A DNA stretch of 64,000 nucleotides, taken from assembly GCA_003693705.1 (NCBI GenBank), contig RBZT01000215.1, positions 1 through 64,000 on the forward strand, in the 5' to 3' direction. Made by a program: the position numbers and the translations under genes. This document shows, in pieces, positions 30,599 through 42,200 of the stretch. Position 1 is the stretch's first letter, and the number at the start of each line of letters is the position of its first letter. The DNA comes from Polymyxa betae (taxonomy: Eukaryota; Endomyxa; Phytomyxea; Plasmodiophorida; Plasmodiophoridae). The notes beneath the pieces are model-generated. The model saw only the letters and a list, made by a program, of their open reading frames with translations. It was not told the origin of the DNA and searched no databases.

Positions 30599-32435
30599 CT
30601 AAGAGCCGAATATAGACGACAGAAATCCCATATCGGCTTGATCGTCGGTGTCGTTATCATCATGTTCCAACGCACGACGCGCTTTTTCGCGTTCTTCAGA
30701 AATTTGTCGATTTCTTTCTTCTTCGCGCAGAGCAAATTCAGCGGCACGTTTCTTTTCTTGTTCTTCGCGCTCCTTCCTAGCTTGCTCGTCCAGTCTAGCT
30801 CTCTCCTGAGCCTGTCGATCGAGTTCCAGCTGACGGGCTCTTTCTTTCTCCATCATCTCTTTCTTACGTTGCTGAGCTTCAGCACTCATGTTCTGATAGT
30901 CGCTCCACAGAGGATCTTTCTTCTCATCAGTCTTTTCTTCAACACGGGGTTCTTCCGCAGAAAGATTGCTCCAGGCATCTGTATTGACTACTTCTTCGGC
31001 TCTTGTATCGCTTTCCTGCAATGGTTGTTGACCGGAAATCGGTAAAGGTGGAGGCACCACATGGTCATCCTCGCTACTTTCCGATTCCAAACCACTTGAC
31101 GACGAGGAATCAGAATCAGATTCACTGTTGATAATAGCAGTAGCGACAGAGGTCATCGAATTGGATAGCTTTCGCGACGGAGCAGGTGGAGGACGGGGCC
31201 GAGAAGTGCTTTTAGGTAAAACACTGGCAACAAACTGCTGCAGCTGTCGTTGAGTCTCAGCTGGAAGCTTATCGACATCGACGTGAAGCACGCCTCCTGC
31301 TTCAGAGTCCGGTTGGTTGACAACGGTCGATCCAGTGATTTCAGCAATTCTCGGGTACAGTTCCGAAGGAACTTTAACCAGATCAGCTCGTAGCTTGGAC
31401 ATTTCCAATAAAGAAAGCGGCCGCGTGATTGCCGGAGCTGCACTCAGGCCTGTCGCCGGAACCGGGGGAACAGGCGTCTCCATTGCAGCACTGCCTCGAC
31501 ATTCAAACAAAACTGAAGATCGAAAAAGCAATGACTTACGCATCACCCTTGCTAGCAGTCATTAACGTCTTCCTACGTTCACGCTTTAGGTAGTCCTTCT
31601 TCCGATTCCATATCCGTTCCATTTCGAGAGTAGCCTCATGGACGAACGATTTCGGCAGATTGAATTTCTTGGCGTTGTCCCAGACCAGCTGAACGTCGGC
31701 GATGAAAGCAGACAGCGTGGTATAATTCGCCGACAATAATCTCTGACGGATCGTCCCCAGGTCCATCGGATGCTTGATAATTTCAGGATATGATGGTAGT
31801 CCGAGTGCGACCCAGTCAACAGGGGTGGCGAATACATCCCCATATTGATTATGAATCAGATCGTCAATAATGCGAATGCAAGCCTTGAGCGATACCTCAA
31901 CGCTATCATCATCAACAATTGGAGGTGGGATTGGGCGCGATTCCTTTTTTTTAACGGAAGGAATAGACTTCCGTCTGGCGGTTGCCGCGCGCGCAGGCGT
32001 TTGGATACCATTATCAACCGGACCTGCATTCGAATCGGCAGGCACCAATTGCGAAGGCGGTGGCCCGATGCCATTCGCGTGATTGCGCTCGACAGCGAGC
32101 GCAACTTGCAAGCGTTTCAAATAGCCTTCGAGCTCAAGCTTTCGTTGCTGCAGTCGGTTTCTTTTGATAATAAGGTCATCAGGGGATTTTGAACCCGCTA
32201 CAGATGAACGGCGACGTTTCCGCTGAGATGGAGACGTGGCGTCACCGCCATGACTGATTTCGTCATCGTTCACTTTCAAACGCTGCGACCGAGCCGGATG
32301 ATCATACAAGAATTCGGCGCTCAGATTGACCTTCCGGCGAGACCGTTTTCCGGTGACGATGAGCGACTGAGCCTCAGCCTGGTCTGTGGACGAAGCTGGC
32401 GGCGGAATCGGCTCAGTATCGCCCATGACCAGCAT
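30599..32435 (-). CDS. BET/GTE-type bromodomain protein (one bromodomain plus NET domain)
   Basis: Two exons with an intron starting GTAAGT at 31539. Exon 1 begins MGDTEPIPPPASSTDQAEAQ and has a basic region (QRKRRRSSVAG), a coiled coil and one bromodomain: CIRIIDDLIHNQYGDVFATP, VDWVALGLPSYPEIIKHPMD, LGTIRQRLLSANYTTLSAFI, ADVQLVWDNAKKFN. The acetyl-lysine-contacting Asn lies in the DNAKKFN segment. Exon 2 carries the NET/ET domain (PLSLLEMSKLRADLVKVPSE, LHVDVDKLPAETQRQLQQFV), a Ser/Asp/Glu stretch and a long Glu/Arg/Lys single helix ending DMGFLSSIFGS. One bromodomain plus NET is the plant GTE arrangement, whereas animal and fungal BET proteins have two. It is a nuclear reader of acetylated histones by family. 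Confidence 0.9.
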
Positions 32436-33029
32436 AGACCGGGCGAGCGCGATCGGCTGTGACGAGAAACGAGAGGCTCTGAAATGGACACCCCCTTCCT
32501 CGAATTAAAAGAGACGCAAAATGGAGATCTGCGCAATCCGTCGCGGAGTAGCCACAGCCACTGAACTGTTGATAGACCTGTTAACTGGTGCCCGCATCTC
32601 GTTCGATTATGTTGGCGCCATTTATCTCGCTCAACGCGCGTGTCGCTCTCACACCCTGTCGCAATTTTCGCGGCGCTGGAGAATGTCTGGAACTCGATGG
32701 ATCCAGCCGACAATTCGATGTCCATGGATCAGTGGCTTTTTGAAGCATACGGTTGAAGCCTCCGATCTCCGACAGAGAGTCTAACATTATAGACATGCGT
32801 ATCATAGTATTTGCAGAATATATACGACCTATGAATAAACACAATGGTAGCTTGGTGCCAATCGTGCGTTGGGATAGGAGAACTGACTGATGATGTAAAA
32901 GAGCGAACGCCTGATAGACTTGACAAGAAGCGATAAACAATATTTTCCTGTGACCAGAATCAGACAGGAATTGTTGGTTAGTAGGAGGGTGTACCGTTCA
33001 TAATCCTTTAAATGCTCATAATTATAACA
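32436..33029. other. Intergenic, no gene seen
   Basis: This 594-bp stretch separates the BET gene start (minus) from a small membrane protein gene (plus), so it should carry both promoters. No ORF with recognisable features or convincing splice structure is present. Confidence 0.5.
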
Positions 33030-33380
33030 ATGCCTGCCGCAGCCAGATTAATACTTGCTCTATTAATAAATGCCACTCTGAAGGCAATGGTAGATGCAGT
33101 AATTCGCATCAAAAGCGTAATAAATTGAACATAGGCAGAAGAATTTGTGCCAAAAGACCGACTAGGAGGGCTAAAGCCAGGCTTAGTCATATCTATCGCT
33201 CCTCATCTGCTGATGTTAATAGCGCTAGTCGCTTTCGCCACCGGTGCAGCATCGGCAGCGCTCTATATATGCCTCTGGGGAAGATACCACAACGTCAACG
33301 TGAACTACGTCTCTTTTTTGCCCAAACAAAGTTGGCGCAAGCGGAACTCGGCAGATAGCAATAGCGGGACGCGACGGTGA
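33030..33380 (+). CDS. Small two-helix membrane protein
   Basis: The ATG at 33030 begins MPAAARLILALLINATLKAM, a hydrophobic stretch that could be a signal anchor. A 46-nt phase-0 intron (GTAGATGC..AACATAG) leads to AEEFVPKDRLGGLKPGL, followed by a transmembrane helix (LLMLIALVAFATGAASAALYI) and a basic tail (PKQSWRKRNSADSNSGTRR). The length is about 100 residues. No family is recognised. The stop lies 37 bp from the convergent GUF1 stop. Confidence 0.55.
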
Positions 33381-33416
33381 AATTATTGCTTTCATTACAA
33401 TATAACTCCCCGATCA

Positions 33417-36173
33417 TCACCTGGTCGTATGACCTGGCGTGCTGGACAGTATCGAGAGGAAAGCTTCCTGAGGGACTTCGATTTTGCCGATAGCCTTCAT
33501 GCGTTTTTTTCCTTTACTCTGCTTTTGAAGCAATTTCATTTTCCGAGTTCTAAACGAATCTTGTTACTGAGTATCGAAATATTTGAGAAATCAAACCTGT
33601 CACCGCCACCCACAGTTTTCCCTGATTTTGTCAGAACATCTTTTCGGTATGGTGGTATACGCTCGCGGGCTACGATTTTGCTGCCTATTGCAGCCTAATA
33701 TGTTAAATTAGTTTTCTGAATCAGAGATTTGATGTCGAACTTTTACCTGGATAACGACTTCAAATGATTGTCGATCTATATTGGCTTTGAGACGTGATGC
33801 GATTCCTGACAGTCTTCACTTAAGTAACAGAAACCTTAAATGCACAACACTACCCTTGCCGATCGTATGACTGTTTTCACGAACACATATTGTGGACAGG
33901 GCATCAACAGGTTTTCCATTCAATAGAATATCAAGCAAAACGAGGTCGGCTTCTTCGAGACCAGCTTCTTCGTAGTCAAAGCTGGCATATCCAGCTGACA
34001 GCGACTTAACTTGAGAATAAAAGTCTTCGACGATTTCACTCATAGGAATGCGATACTTCATTATGACTGAAGAGTCATCAAGGAACTGGTGGGATTGGTG
34101 AACCCCGCGTCTGTTTTTGCAAAGCTCCTGGATTTTGCCTAAAACAGACTTGAGCCACAGGTAATAAGGTTTACGAAAGGGAATAAAAGGTAAAAATTAA
34201 CATCAGATGCAAACGTACCCATATATGTTTCAGGGCATATGATGGTTGCAAGGATGAGCGGTTCCAAAAATCTTTCGACTTTGCTGGGATCCGGGAACGT
34301 TGTCGGTGAAGAGATAGTCAGTTGCTCGCCAGTGTATTTCATGATGGCTATGCAAGGCACAATCGGTGCAGTTACGATAGTAGTAAGATAAAATTCGGTT
34401 TCCAAGCGGTCCTTTACGACTTCCAGGTGCAAAACTCCCAGCAGACCGCAACGGAAACCGCTTCCAAGGGCTGCGGATGTTTCCTTCTGGACCTGGATGC
34501 TGATATCGCTCATTGTCAACTTGTTGAAAGCGTCTTGCAATCGCTCAAGGTCATCAGCATCAACAGGGAACACCGAAGCCCAGACCATGGCTTTTGGTGC
34601 TGAAAACCCTACAAAATTCTCATCATTGAACGAGTAAGTACTCATTCGAGATTGAAGAACAAGCAAAATTTTCAAATAACGTATGGTATGAAAATTACCT
34701 GGTAGCGGCTCCATCCCAGCAAACAAGCTATTTGGAGCATCTCCAACAGCAATCTTGGGCGGAGCATCCTTAATAGTGAAGACAGTGTCGCCCAGCTTCA
34801 AATGTTGTAGCGTTTTTACTCCAGCGATAACGTATCCTATTTGCCCAGCACGTAATTTCCCAGTCATTAAGGGTGTAGGTGTAACGATCCCGACTTCTTG
34901 GACGACGTAATTGGATTGAGAATGAAATACCCCGATTCTGTCACCAACAGCGATGCAGCCATTATCAACGCGAACCAGGGCAACCGCACCACGATAAGCG
35001 TCGAACCAAGCGTCCACGATCAAGGCTCGCGTATCTAGGTAATCTCCGGTTGGGATCGGCGGCCTAACACGTGATATAACAGCATCCAGAACATCTGAAA
35101 TACCAGTCCGAGTCTTGGCTGATGATGCTATAACTGAAACATACAGTTGTTAGAGATATTTGATTTTAAAAACCATAGGAAGCAGATTGGAAGCAAGAAA
35201 ACTATAACAAACAAAAAGAGAACGTCATAATCACGCTGAAAAACTTACCGGTATCTGGATCGATATCGAAAACAGTGAAAAGTTGTTCAATGACACGAGC
35301 AGGCTGTGCAGCAGGTAAGTCGCATTTAGTCAGAACCGGGACGATATTAAGCCCCGAATCGCGAGACAGTTTACAAACTGCAAGCGTTTGCGCTTGCAGG
35401 CCTTGCGAAGCATCGACCGCCAAAATAGCGCCCTCGCAAGCGCTCACCGATCGTAACACTTCGTGTGAGAAATCGACCTTTGACATACATTATAACCCTT
35501 ATAAATGAGCAAAACCGGGAGCTCACATGACCAGGCTGCCAGCCAAGTCAATATGAGATACACCCAACATCAAGGCGGATAACCGTATCGATTAATTGCA
35601 ATAAGTGATTAGAATACGCCATTGAAGCATGCTGAGCTTTAACTGTTATGCCTCGTTCCTTCTCGACCTGCAGTGTATCTAGCACCTGTAGAGCATCAAT
35701 TGAATAGGGCATTAAAACCGGGCACAAGCGCACCTGGCAGTGTACTTCGCTCCCAGCAGCTATCTTTGGTATATTGCCCTAAAGGTGTTATGTCGATGGA
35801 GTATTCAAGTTTCGAAGTCGATGCTACCGTGGCTTCAAGCAGTCTGATGAATGAGTTCGCAATTGAAATGACACAGACGAGCAGATTCCGTTACCTATCA
35901 GCTAATGTCGACTTCCCATGATCAACGTGAGCAATGATGCAGAAATTTCTAATGATAGACCTATCCAAATTTTCCCCTGATGACAATTTTCGGTGTCCGA
36001 AACCAAACACCAAACAGCGGCAGCGTACGCGTAGCCATGGAAGTCACGAGGCTCAGATCTGCCCGGTCGGTAGCTGCAACAGAAATCTTGGCCCTGCTCC
36101 ATCCCAACGGTTTTGGTATGACTAGCGTCAGCAACCTCATGACCATCTCATGCAGGTGACCTCGATCTTTCAA
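33417..36173 (-). CDS. GUF1: Mitochondrial LepA/EF4-type translation GTPase GUF1
   Basis: GUF1 is the mitochondrial homologue of bacterial LepA (EF4), a ribosome-associated GTPase. The N terminus ([20 protein letters not shown]..) looks like a presequence. GTPase motifs are visible: G1 [16 protein letters not shown], a switch segment [16 protein letters not shown]3 IDT-PGH-VDFSHEV split over three exons, and G4 VLTKCDLP. The middle reads [28 protein letters not shown] and [20 protein letters not shown]; the LepA-specific C terminus reads [34 protein letters not shown] and [20 protein letters not shown]. At least eight introns are seen, one flanking a 9-nt microexon (35527-35535). The junction between presequence and G1 is not fully resolved. 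The stop is TGA at 33417-33419. Confidence 0.93.
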
Positions 36174-36181
36174 AGGGGCTA

Positions 36182-36424
36182 CGCACTCGACTGTAACATT
36201 ACCGAGCCGTCAATGATTTCAATGGATTCATATTGGCATTATTTGGCTCTCTAGTTTATTATGCAATCGAGTGTAAAATTACCGAGCCGTTAATGACTTG
36301 AATGGATTCATGTTGGCATTATTTTGGCTCTCTAGTCTATTATGCACTCGAGTGTAACATTACAGAACCGTCAATGACTTGTATGGACTCAAGTTGGCAT
36401 TATTTGGCTCTCTAGTCTATTATA
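36182..36424. repeat. Three tandem copies of an 80-bp repeat
   Basis: Copies start at 36183, 36263 and 36344, each beginning GCACTCGAGTGTAACATTAC or a close variant and ending GGCTCTCTAGTCTATTATG. Period is 80-81 bp with about 90% identity. The unit opens with CACTCGAGTG, a perfect 10-bp palindrome in copy 3 (one mismatch in copies 1 and 2). The array lies between the GUF1 start and the RasGEF stop, and there is no coding potential. Confidence 0.9.
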
Positions 36425-36526
36425 GAGTTTGGAGGGTGGGGTATGTATTGTTCTATATCAGACAGTGTTTGTTCATTCTGTAATGGTGGTCTTGGCAGAG
36501 TAGTGTTGTAAAGGGCGGAGAGCAGT

Positions 36527-39142
36527 TTAGCTGGGCTTCCTTGGCTCTACTTTCTGGCTCAGCTGCCATAGAGTTTCGTCATCAACAGTGACGAATTCGT
36601 GCTCGAGATACTCTCGAATTCCGACGGGGAGTTCGGTGTCCAGCGTGTAGGGAACACGTTGACATTCAATTACCCAATCAATCGTCTTGGTTATCATTAA
36701 CATCTTGTTCACATTGATCATACCATAGATTACTCGATCTGGATTTCCATCGTCGATAAATGTCAAATCTTTCAATACCAGAGCTGCAGAGATCGTGTTA
36801 TTAAACGGAAATGGCGCTTGGGGTCTTTTACTCACCCAGATGTGGAATGCAAGGCGGTTGTAGAGATTTCATCTCTGTACGAAGCTCTCGGGAATTGTTG
36901 TTGGTACTGACCAGCGCCTTGATCGTCTTGAAGGCACTTTTACTTTTTTTGGGAAGAGCCTAGAAAAGTTCACTCGATCAGCACTACTGTTGACCGTGTT
37001 CCTACATCCCATGTTTGCTTCAGTCGATGAATTGCATTACTGTTTAGCCCAGCAAAAATACCACACAGAGCACTTAAATTGCTCTTATTACGAAACGCCT
37101 ATTATTCTGGTCTTAAAATACCACCTAAGTTCGCAACTCTTCTACCTCAGCCAGATGAATGAATCTCGCCATTACCGCAGCTCGTTTTGACAATAGCGAT
37201 TCCCGTAAAATCTGGCTTTGAACGAATGATGTCATGCGATTGAATCGGGAAATTGCTTCGTGAATGTTTGGTGCATGCCCATGCGGTTTGGACCAGGCCT
37301 GATCGTTAAATTCCCGAGGTTGAATGCGTCGGAAAGCGGCGCCATCGTCATAGCAGACGCAACGGACGAAGCTGTCATCGTCAATTTGCGAGAGCGAACT
37401 GATTACAAAGAAGCCTGGATTAACGCTAAAGCATCAACGTTCACTTCTTCAATGATCATTGTTCAAATGGAGTTACACTATGTTTTCGATATGCACTTTC
37501 ACAGGTATTCCATTGGCTTTTCGCAGCTTTCTGAAATGCTCTAACAAAAATTTAGCTTCGACTTGGCATGACCAGCGCTCTTCAGACTCGACAAGATCCG
37601 TCAGATGTTGTTCCAATAATCCTGACACTGTTTCCGCAATTAAAAAGGCTCGCATAGGCAAAACATAAAACCTGACAGGATGCATTTTGGGTTATATCCT
37701 CAGGGAACTGATCAAGCCATTTCCGAAGAAGCGCTAGGCACCTTTGTTGGATTGGTCCGGCCACTTTCGATTGGAACGTGCGCCGTTCTGATGGGGTCAT
37801 GTTTGGGGCGGATGGTACAACAATTCGTTGGATGATGAGCTCCAATACGTCGATCGTCTCATTCAGGCTAGGTAACGTTACAAAGAAAGCTCGTTCGAGT
37901 TTCTCGTTAACAGGGCGGTGGGGGTTAAGGATAGTTTCCACAATCTTTGCCAAGGTGCCACTTCGAATTTGTGAAACATTCTCTGTTTCATCGGTCTGAT
38001 AACTGATATTGGTCGGTAGATCCTGATACAGGTCGGTTCACTTGATGCAAATCATCCACAGATAGCTTACAGGTTCATCGAAGACGTAAATGAAGCCGGT
38101 ATCGGTCACATGAGTGAACCCCAGGTTACGATCCAAATTGGGATCCACATCTATGGCCGCCGTCGGCGCACGTTCTGGTCGCTGCGCTTCGCACCATGCA
38201 CTCAGCTCGAGGTATCGTGTGATGTTTGATATTGGAAGTGATGTTGCTGATGCTACCAGTTCTGCCACTTTCATGCGCTCGCTATCCCAAACTGACAGAT
38301 ACAAATGCTAAGTTGACTGGCGACATTGTCACTCATTTAGCGCAGAAGCAACCTGGAGATTCTGGAGAATTTGTGCCTGATGTTAACAACTCCTGGAAAG
38401 CCGTCTCTGGATTCGTGACGCTTCGCTTCATGCTTCTATGATGAGCAAACCGACGCATCTCAGACTCAATTTCGCTAAAATCCTGATCGCTTAGATGCTG
38501 TAAGCGATAGTCGACTGTCTGTTGAAATCAGTCAAACTTTGCCTACTGTTGGTCGCTGACAGATACCTGTTTTTCATCGACGATATTGGCAATCATGGAA
38601 CGCATCTGCGCATTGGATTGGGCCAAGGCCAGGCAACCATTGATAACAGCATGCCAGTCAATCGTCGCTCCGTCACTGCTGCTTCGAGGTATTAAACGTT
38701 TCTGATCTTGTCCGGAAGGGGGTAATGACGATATCGCAGCCTTCAGTTCGGCGTTGTTTCGTTCGAGGACGTTCAGTCGCTGCAGCAACACCCAACGACG
38801 GTGGCTTTCTCGCGAAAGCTGTGTCCGCATCTGAACTTCATTGACACCGACGATATCTTGCCGAGCAGTACTTTGTCGGTGCAGCATCGTCATTTTTTTA
38901 TCGCATTAACAGTGTAGAAACAAAGTCGTACAGGTGACGATCTTGGATAATCCATTGTGCTGACTGGTCGGACTCATCAAAAAGCGGTTGTTCGAGATTG
39001 TTCTCCCCAGTCGTTTTGTGCCAGCACCGATCCCTAGCGAACAATCGGCATAACATATTACGTGTGAACCACCCGATAATTGCCGATGCATCAGAAGTCG
39101 GACGAGTCGGAAAGGGATATGAAAATTACAATTTTCCGTCAT
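36527..39142 (-). CDS. RasGEF with REM and CDC25-homology domains
   Basis: A Ras-family guanine nucleotide exchange factor. Reading down from the start, early exons contain a helical segment (TRDLLEIFMTENCNFHIPFR), a coiled coil (QRLNVLERNNAELKAAISSL) and an unassigned exon at 38304-38038. The REM/RasGEF_N domain follows: RPVNEKLERAFFVTLPSLNE, TIDVLELIIQRIVVPS and QQRCLALLRKWLDQFPEDI. The catalytic CDC25 domain reads AAFRRIQPREFNDQAWSK, PNIHEAISRFNRMTSFVQSQ, IFAGLNSNAIHRLKQTWD, KDLTFIDDGNPDRVIYGMIN and PVGIREYLEHEFVTVDDETL. The ATG at 39142 or one at 38893 could be the start; not all exon borders are fixed. It is divergent from the RhoGEF at 39234, with only 91 bp between the two start codons if 39142 is used. 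Confidence 0.85.
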
Positions 39143-39233
39143 AAATATCTCAAGCAAGTCGCGTGTCGCCAATTTGGAACAGAGAGGCGAAGTGTGTACA
39201 CTATCGTGAAAATTTCGCTATTATCCGGCGATC

Positions 39234-42200
39234 ATGCTGGCGGCATCGGCACGATGGCGCGGCTGTCTCGACCCGAACACAAATCAGATATATTATGTCG
39301 ATATGGAAACAAATCAGAGCAGTTGGGAGCGGCCAGCGGACTTCCATGATGAAATTACATCGGGTGGCTGGCAAAGGCTCTGGGATCTGGAACAGAACCA
39401 GCCCTATTGGTATAATTGGCAAACCGAAGAATCGACCTGGAACGAACCGTCACCGGAGCATTCGTCCTGGGAGAAATCCACAGATCATGGTCATGATTCG
39501 GATATGGCAAAGAAGACGCATTTCCTGCCAAAATTGAGCGCTGCTATGATACCTATTCGTCCTATAGGAAATGATCATACGGTATGGGGTTTTCTGTATG
39601 TGCAGATAATTCGAATGATAACTCTGGGCTGCTAGAATGGATCGCCAGTTCCAGAATCTAAACGCGACTCGTTGCCGATATTAGCTCAAGCGCAACCCAA
39701 TGACAGCGGCAACAACGTCGCTGAAGTGTCAGCGCCGAATCATTCTGAACAGCCAGCGCCAAGCCAATTCTTGCAACAGCAGCTAAAGCGGCGAAGTCGA
39801 GCGCTATCGAACGTCGCTGTGCAGCAGGCATCGTCTGCGACCCCAACCGCAACCGAAGGTGCACATCCCGATGAACCGCTGAAACCTGCACGAGTCGTCC
39901 GCCCTGCGCGGAAATCGGTCGAGATTGTTGCCGATACCAACAAGACGTCGTCGACGTTGGACTCTTCGAGTAAATTAACCGGGCCGGAACCGACCGTGGT
40001 TCGTCTATCCAAACCTGGCGCCGCTCGTAAGTCCACAGAGATCAAAATTTCACAGGTTTTCGCCGGAAATCCCGCTTCGAGCGATTCGGTCGACATGACA
40101 AGCATGGAAGCTGAAGTACAGCCGGCTCCGGTCGGCTTCGTTCGACCGCATCCAGTCCGAAAACCGGCGACAAACGACCCGGTCCAAACCCTCGATCCGC
40201 ACGATCGGCGAGGAATATCGCGCCGCTCGTCGTCGTCTCGCGAGGCGGAACCGCCTCCGAGCAAAGTTCCAATCAACGCTCCGGTGGTCAAACGACGCCC
40301 GCTACCCGTTCCGTCGACGCTAGCGGACGACAACGGAATCGCCCCCGATCAAGAGAGTTTCGAGTCCAAACAGAATAAGGACCAACGACTTCTAGAGCAC
40401 GCCGTGACCGAGATCGTCTCGTCTGAGAAGTCCTACGCGCAAAGCCTGCAGATCTTGGTCGATGTGTTCATCGAGCGGATTGTTCGCGAATCAACGTTAT
40501 CGTCGTTGATGGGTGACGCCCGCGTCGCCATGTTCTTCAGCAATGCCGAGCAGGTTGCATCGTTGAATCACACGCTGCTCTCGGATCTTCAAAACCTGGT
40601 CTCCACCGATGTGACATCGTCAACACCGGCCGCGATCGGGACCTTGTTCATCCGCTATGTGAACCTATTCTCGGTCTATACGCAGTACGCCCGGCATTAT
40701 GGCCAAGCCTGCGAAGTGCTGCAGACGAAGAACGACGCTTTAGAGGTCGTATTTCGTGAACTGCAGAGCGATCCGCGCTCGCAAGGCCAGAGCTTGTTCT
40801 CGCTGGGTATCATGCCGATTCAACGCATTCCACGATATTGCCTGTTGCTTCGTGAAATTCAGCGAAAGCTGCCGGAACCGGTGCCGCAAATTGACGACGC
40901 CCTCGTACAAGTCGAGGTTGGGGCGAGTAGTATCTTGCGGCAATTGATTCTAAGCATTATACAGGCTGCAGCCAGTGCAATCAACGAGGCGATTCGGGAA
41001 CGAGAGAACCGGGAAGACATGTTGAAAGCAGCGGCGGCCAGCAAGCGCGGCGCGGAACTTATCAAGACCGGTCATCACCTGTTGAAAACCGGGCCATTAT
41101 CAAAAATCGACAGAAACGGTAACCTGAAGAAATACACGTTCATGTTGTTCGCCGACCAGCTGCGCTACGGCAATCGTTCGTTCAGTCTTGACGGATGCAC
41201 GATCGAACGCGAACCGTTTCAATTGACGAAGAAGGGCTTGCACGGATGGGTCGTGAAAACAACGGTTCGTCAGGCATCAAACAACACATCTCATGAACTG
41301 AACTTTGTACATCAGGAGAAATCGTTTATGGTCTGCGCCGAGACCGAAGCTGTGGCGAATGAGTGGATTCAGGCCATCGAAGCCGAATGCGACAAGTTCC
41401 GATCGGCTGGTGGCGCCGAGGTCTTGGCTCCGGTCAAGACCAACAGCGACTTCTGCTCGGTCTGCGCAACACGGTTCTCGATGCTGCATCGGGCACGGCA
41501 CTGTGACCTCTGTGGTAAATCTGTACGAGGATGGGCTTTGGTAACGTCGCATCTCGACTGATCGCTCGGCGACAGGTCTGTCAGAATTGCTACGTCAAGG
41601 TCCGGCGCACAGGTCCGAAACTGATCCGCGCCTGTCATTTCTGCCGCAACGACGATGACGATGATGTCATCGAAGGCGGCGCGTCGAAATCCGCCACGAT
41701 GACGGATATGGGCAGCACATTCAACGATGAGGAATCGACAATTCAGCTGGACAATCATCCGGCCCAGAAGCCGAATGCGCCCCCGGACCAGATCCGGAAC
41801 CATTTAGCTGCCGCCTTGGAAGAACTGAAATTGAAGGTCGCCGTTGTTGAAACTACGGATCCGGCTGAGTCGGAGCCTGCTCCCCTTGCTGTCGCCGCCG
41901 AGCCGATACCCCCAAGGCGCGGATCCACTCGTAAAGCGTTGGACCATTTAGCCGCCAAAATCAGCGAGGTTCGATCACGAACGGGCTCGCGATCCGATCT
42001 CAGCGACGTCGCCACCGATACACAAGCTCGCCAGGACCTGATGGCCGACGTTCGAAGTTGGATGAAGCACCACCGGAAGCGTTCGAGTAATAACAGCAAC
42101 GGCGCCGGTGGCGGCCCCAAGCCCGACGACAAACCGGCTGGCGCCGTCCTGATTCAGTCGGCGTCGGCGTTGCCGATTCAGGGCCCGATCACGTCTTTGG

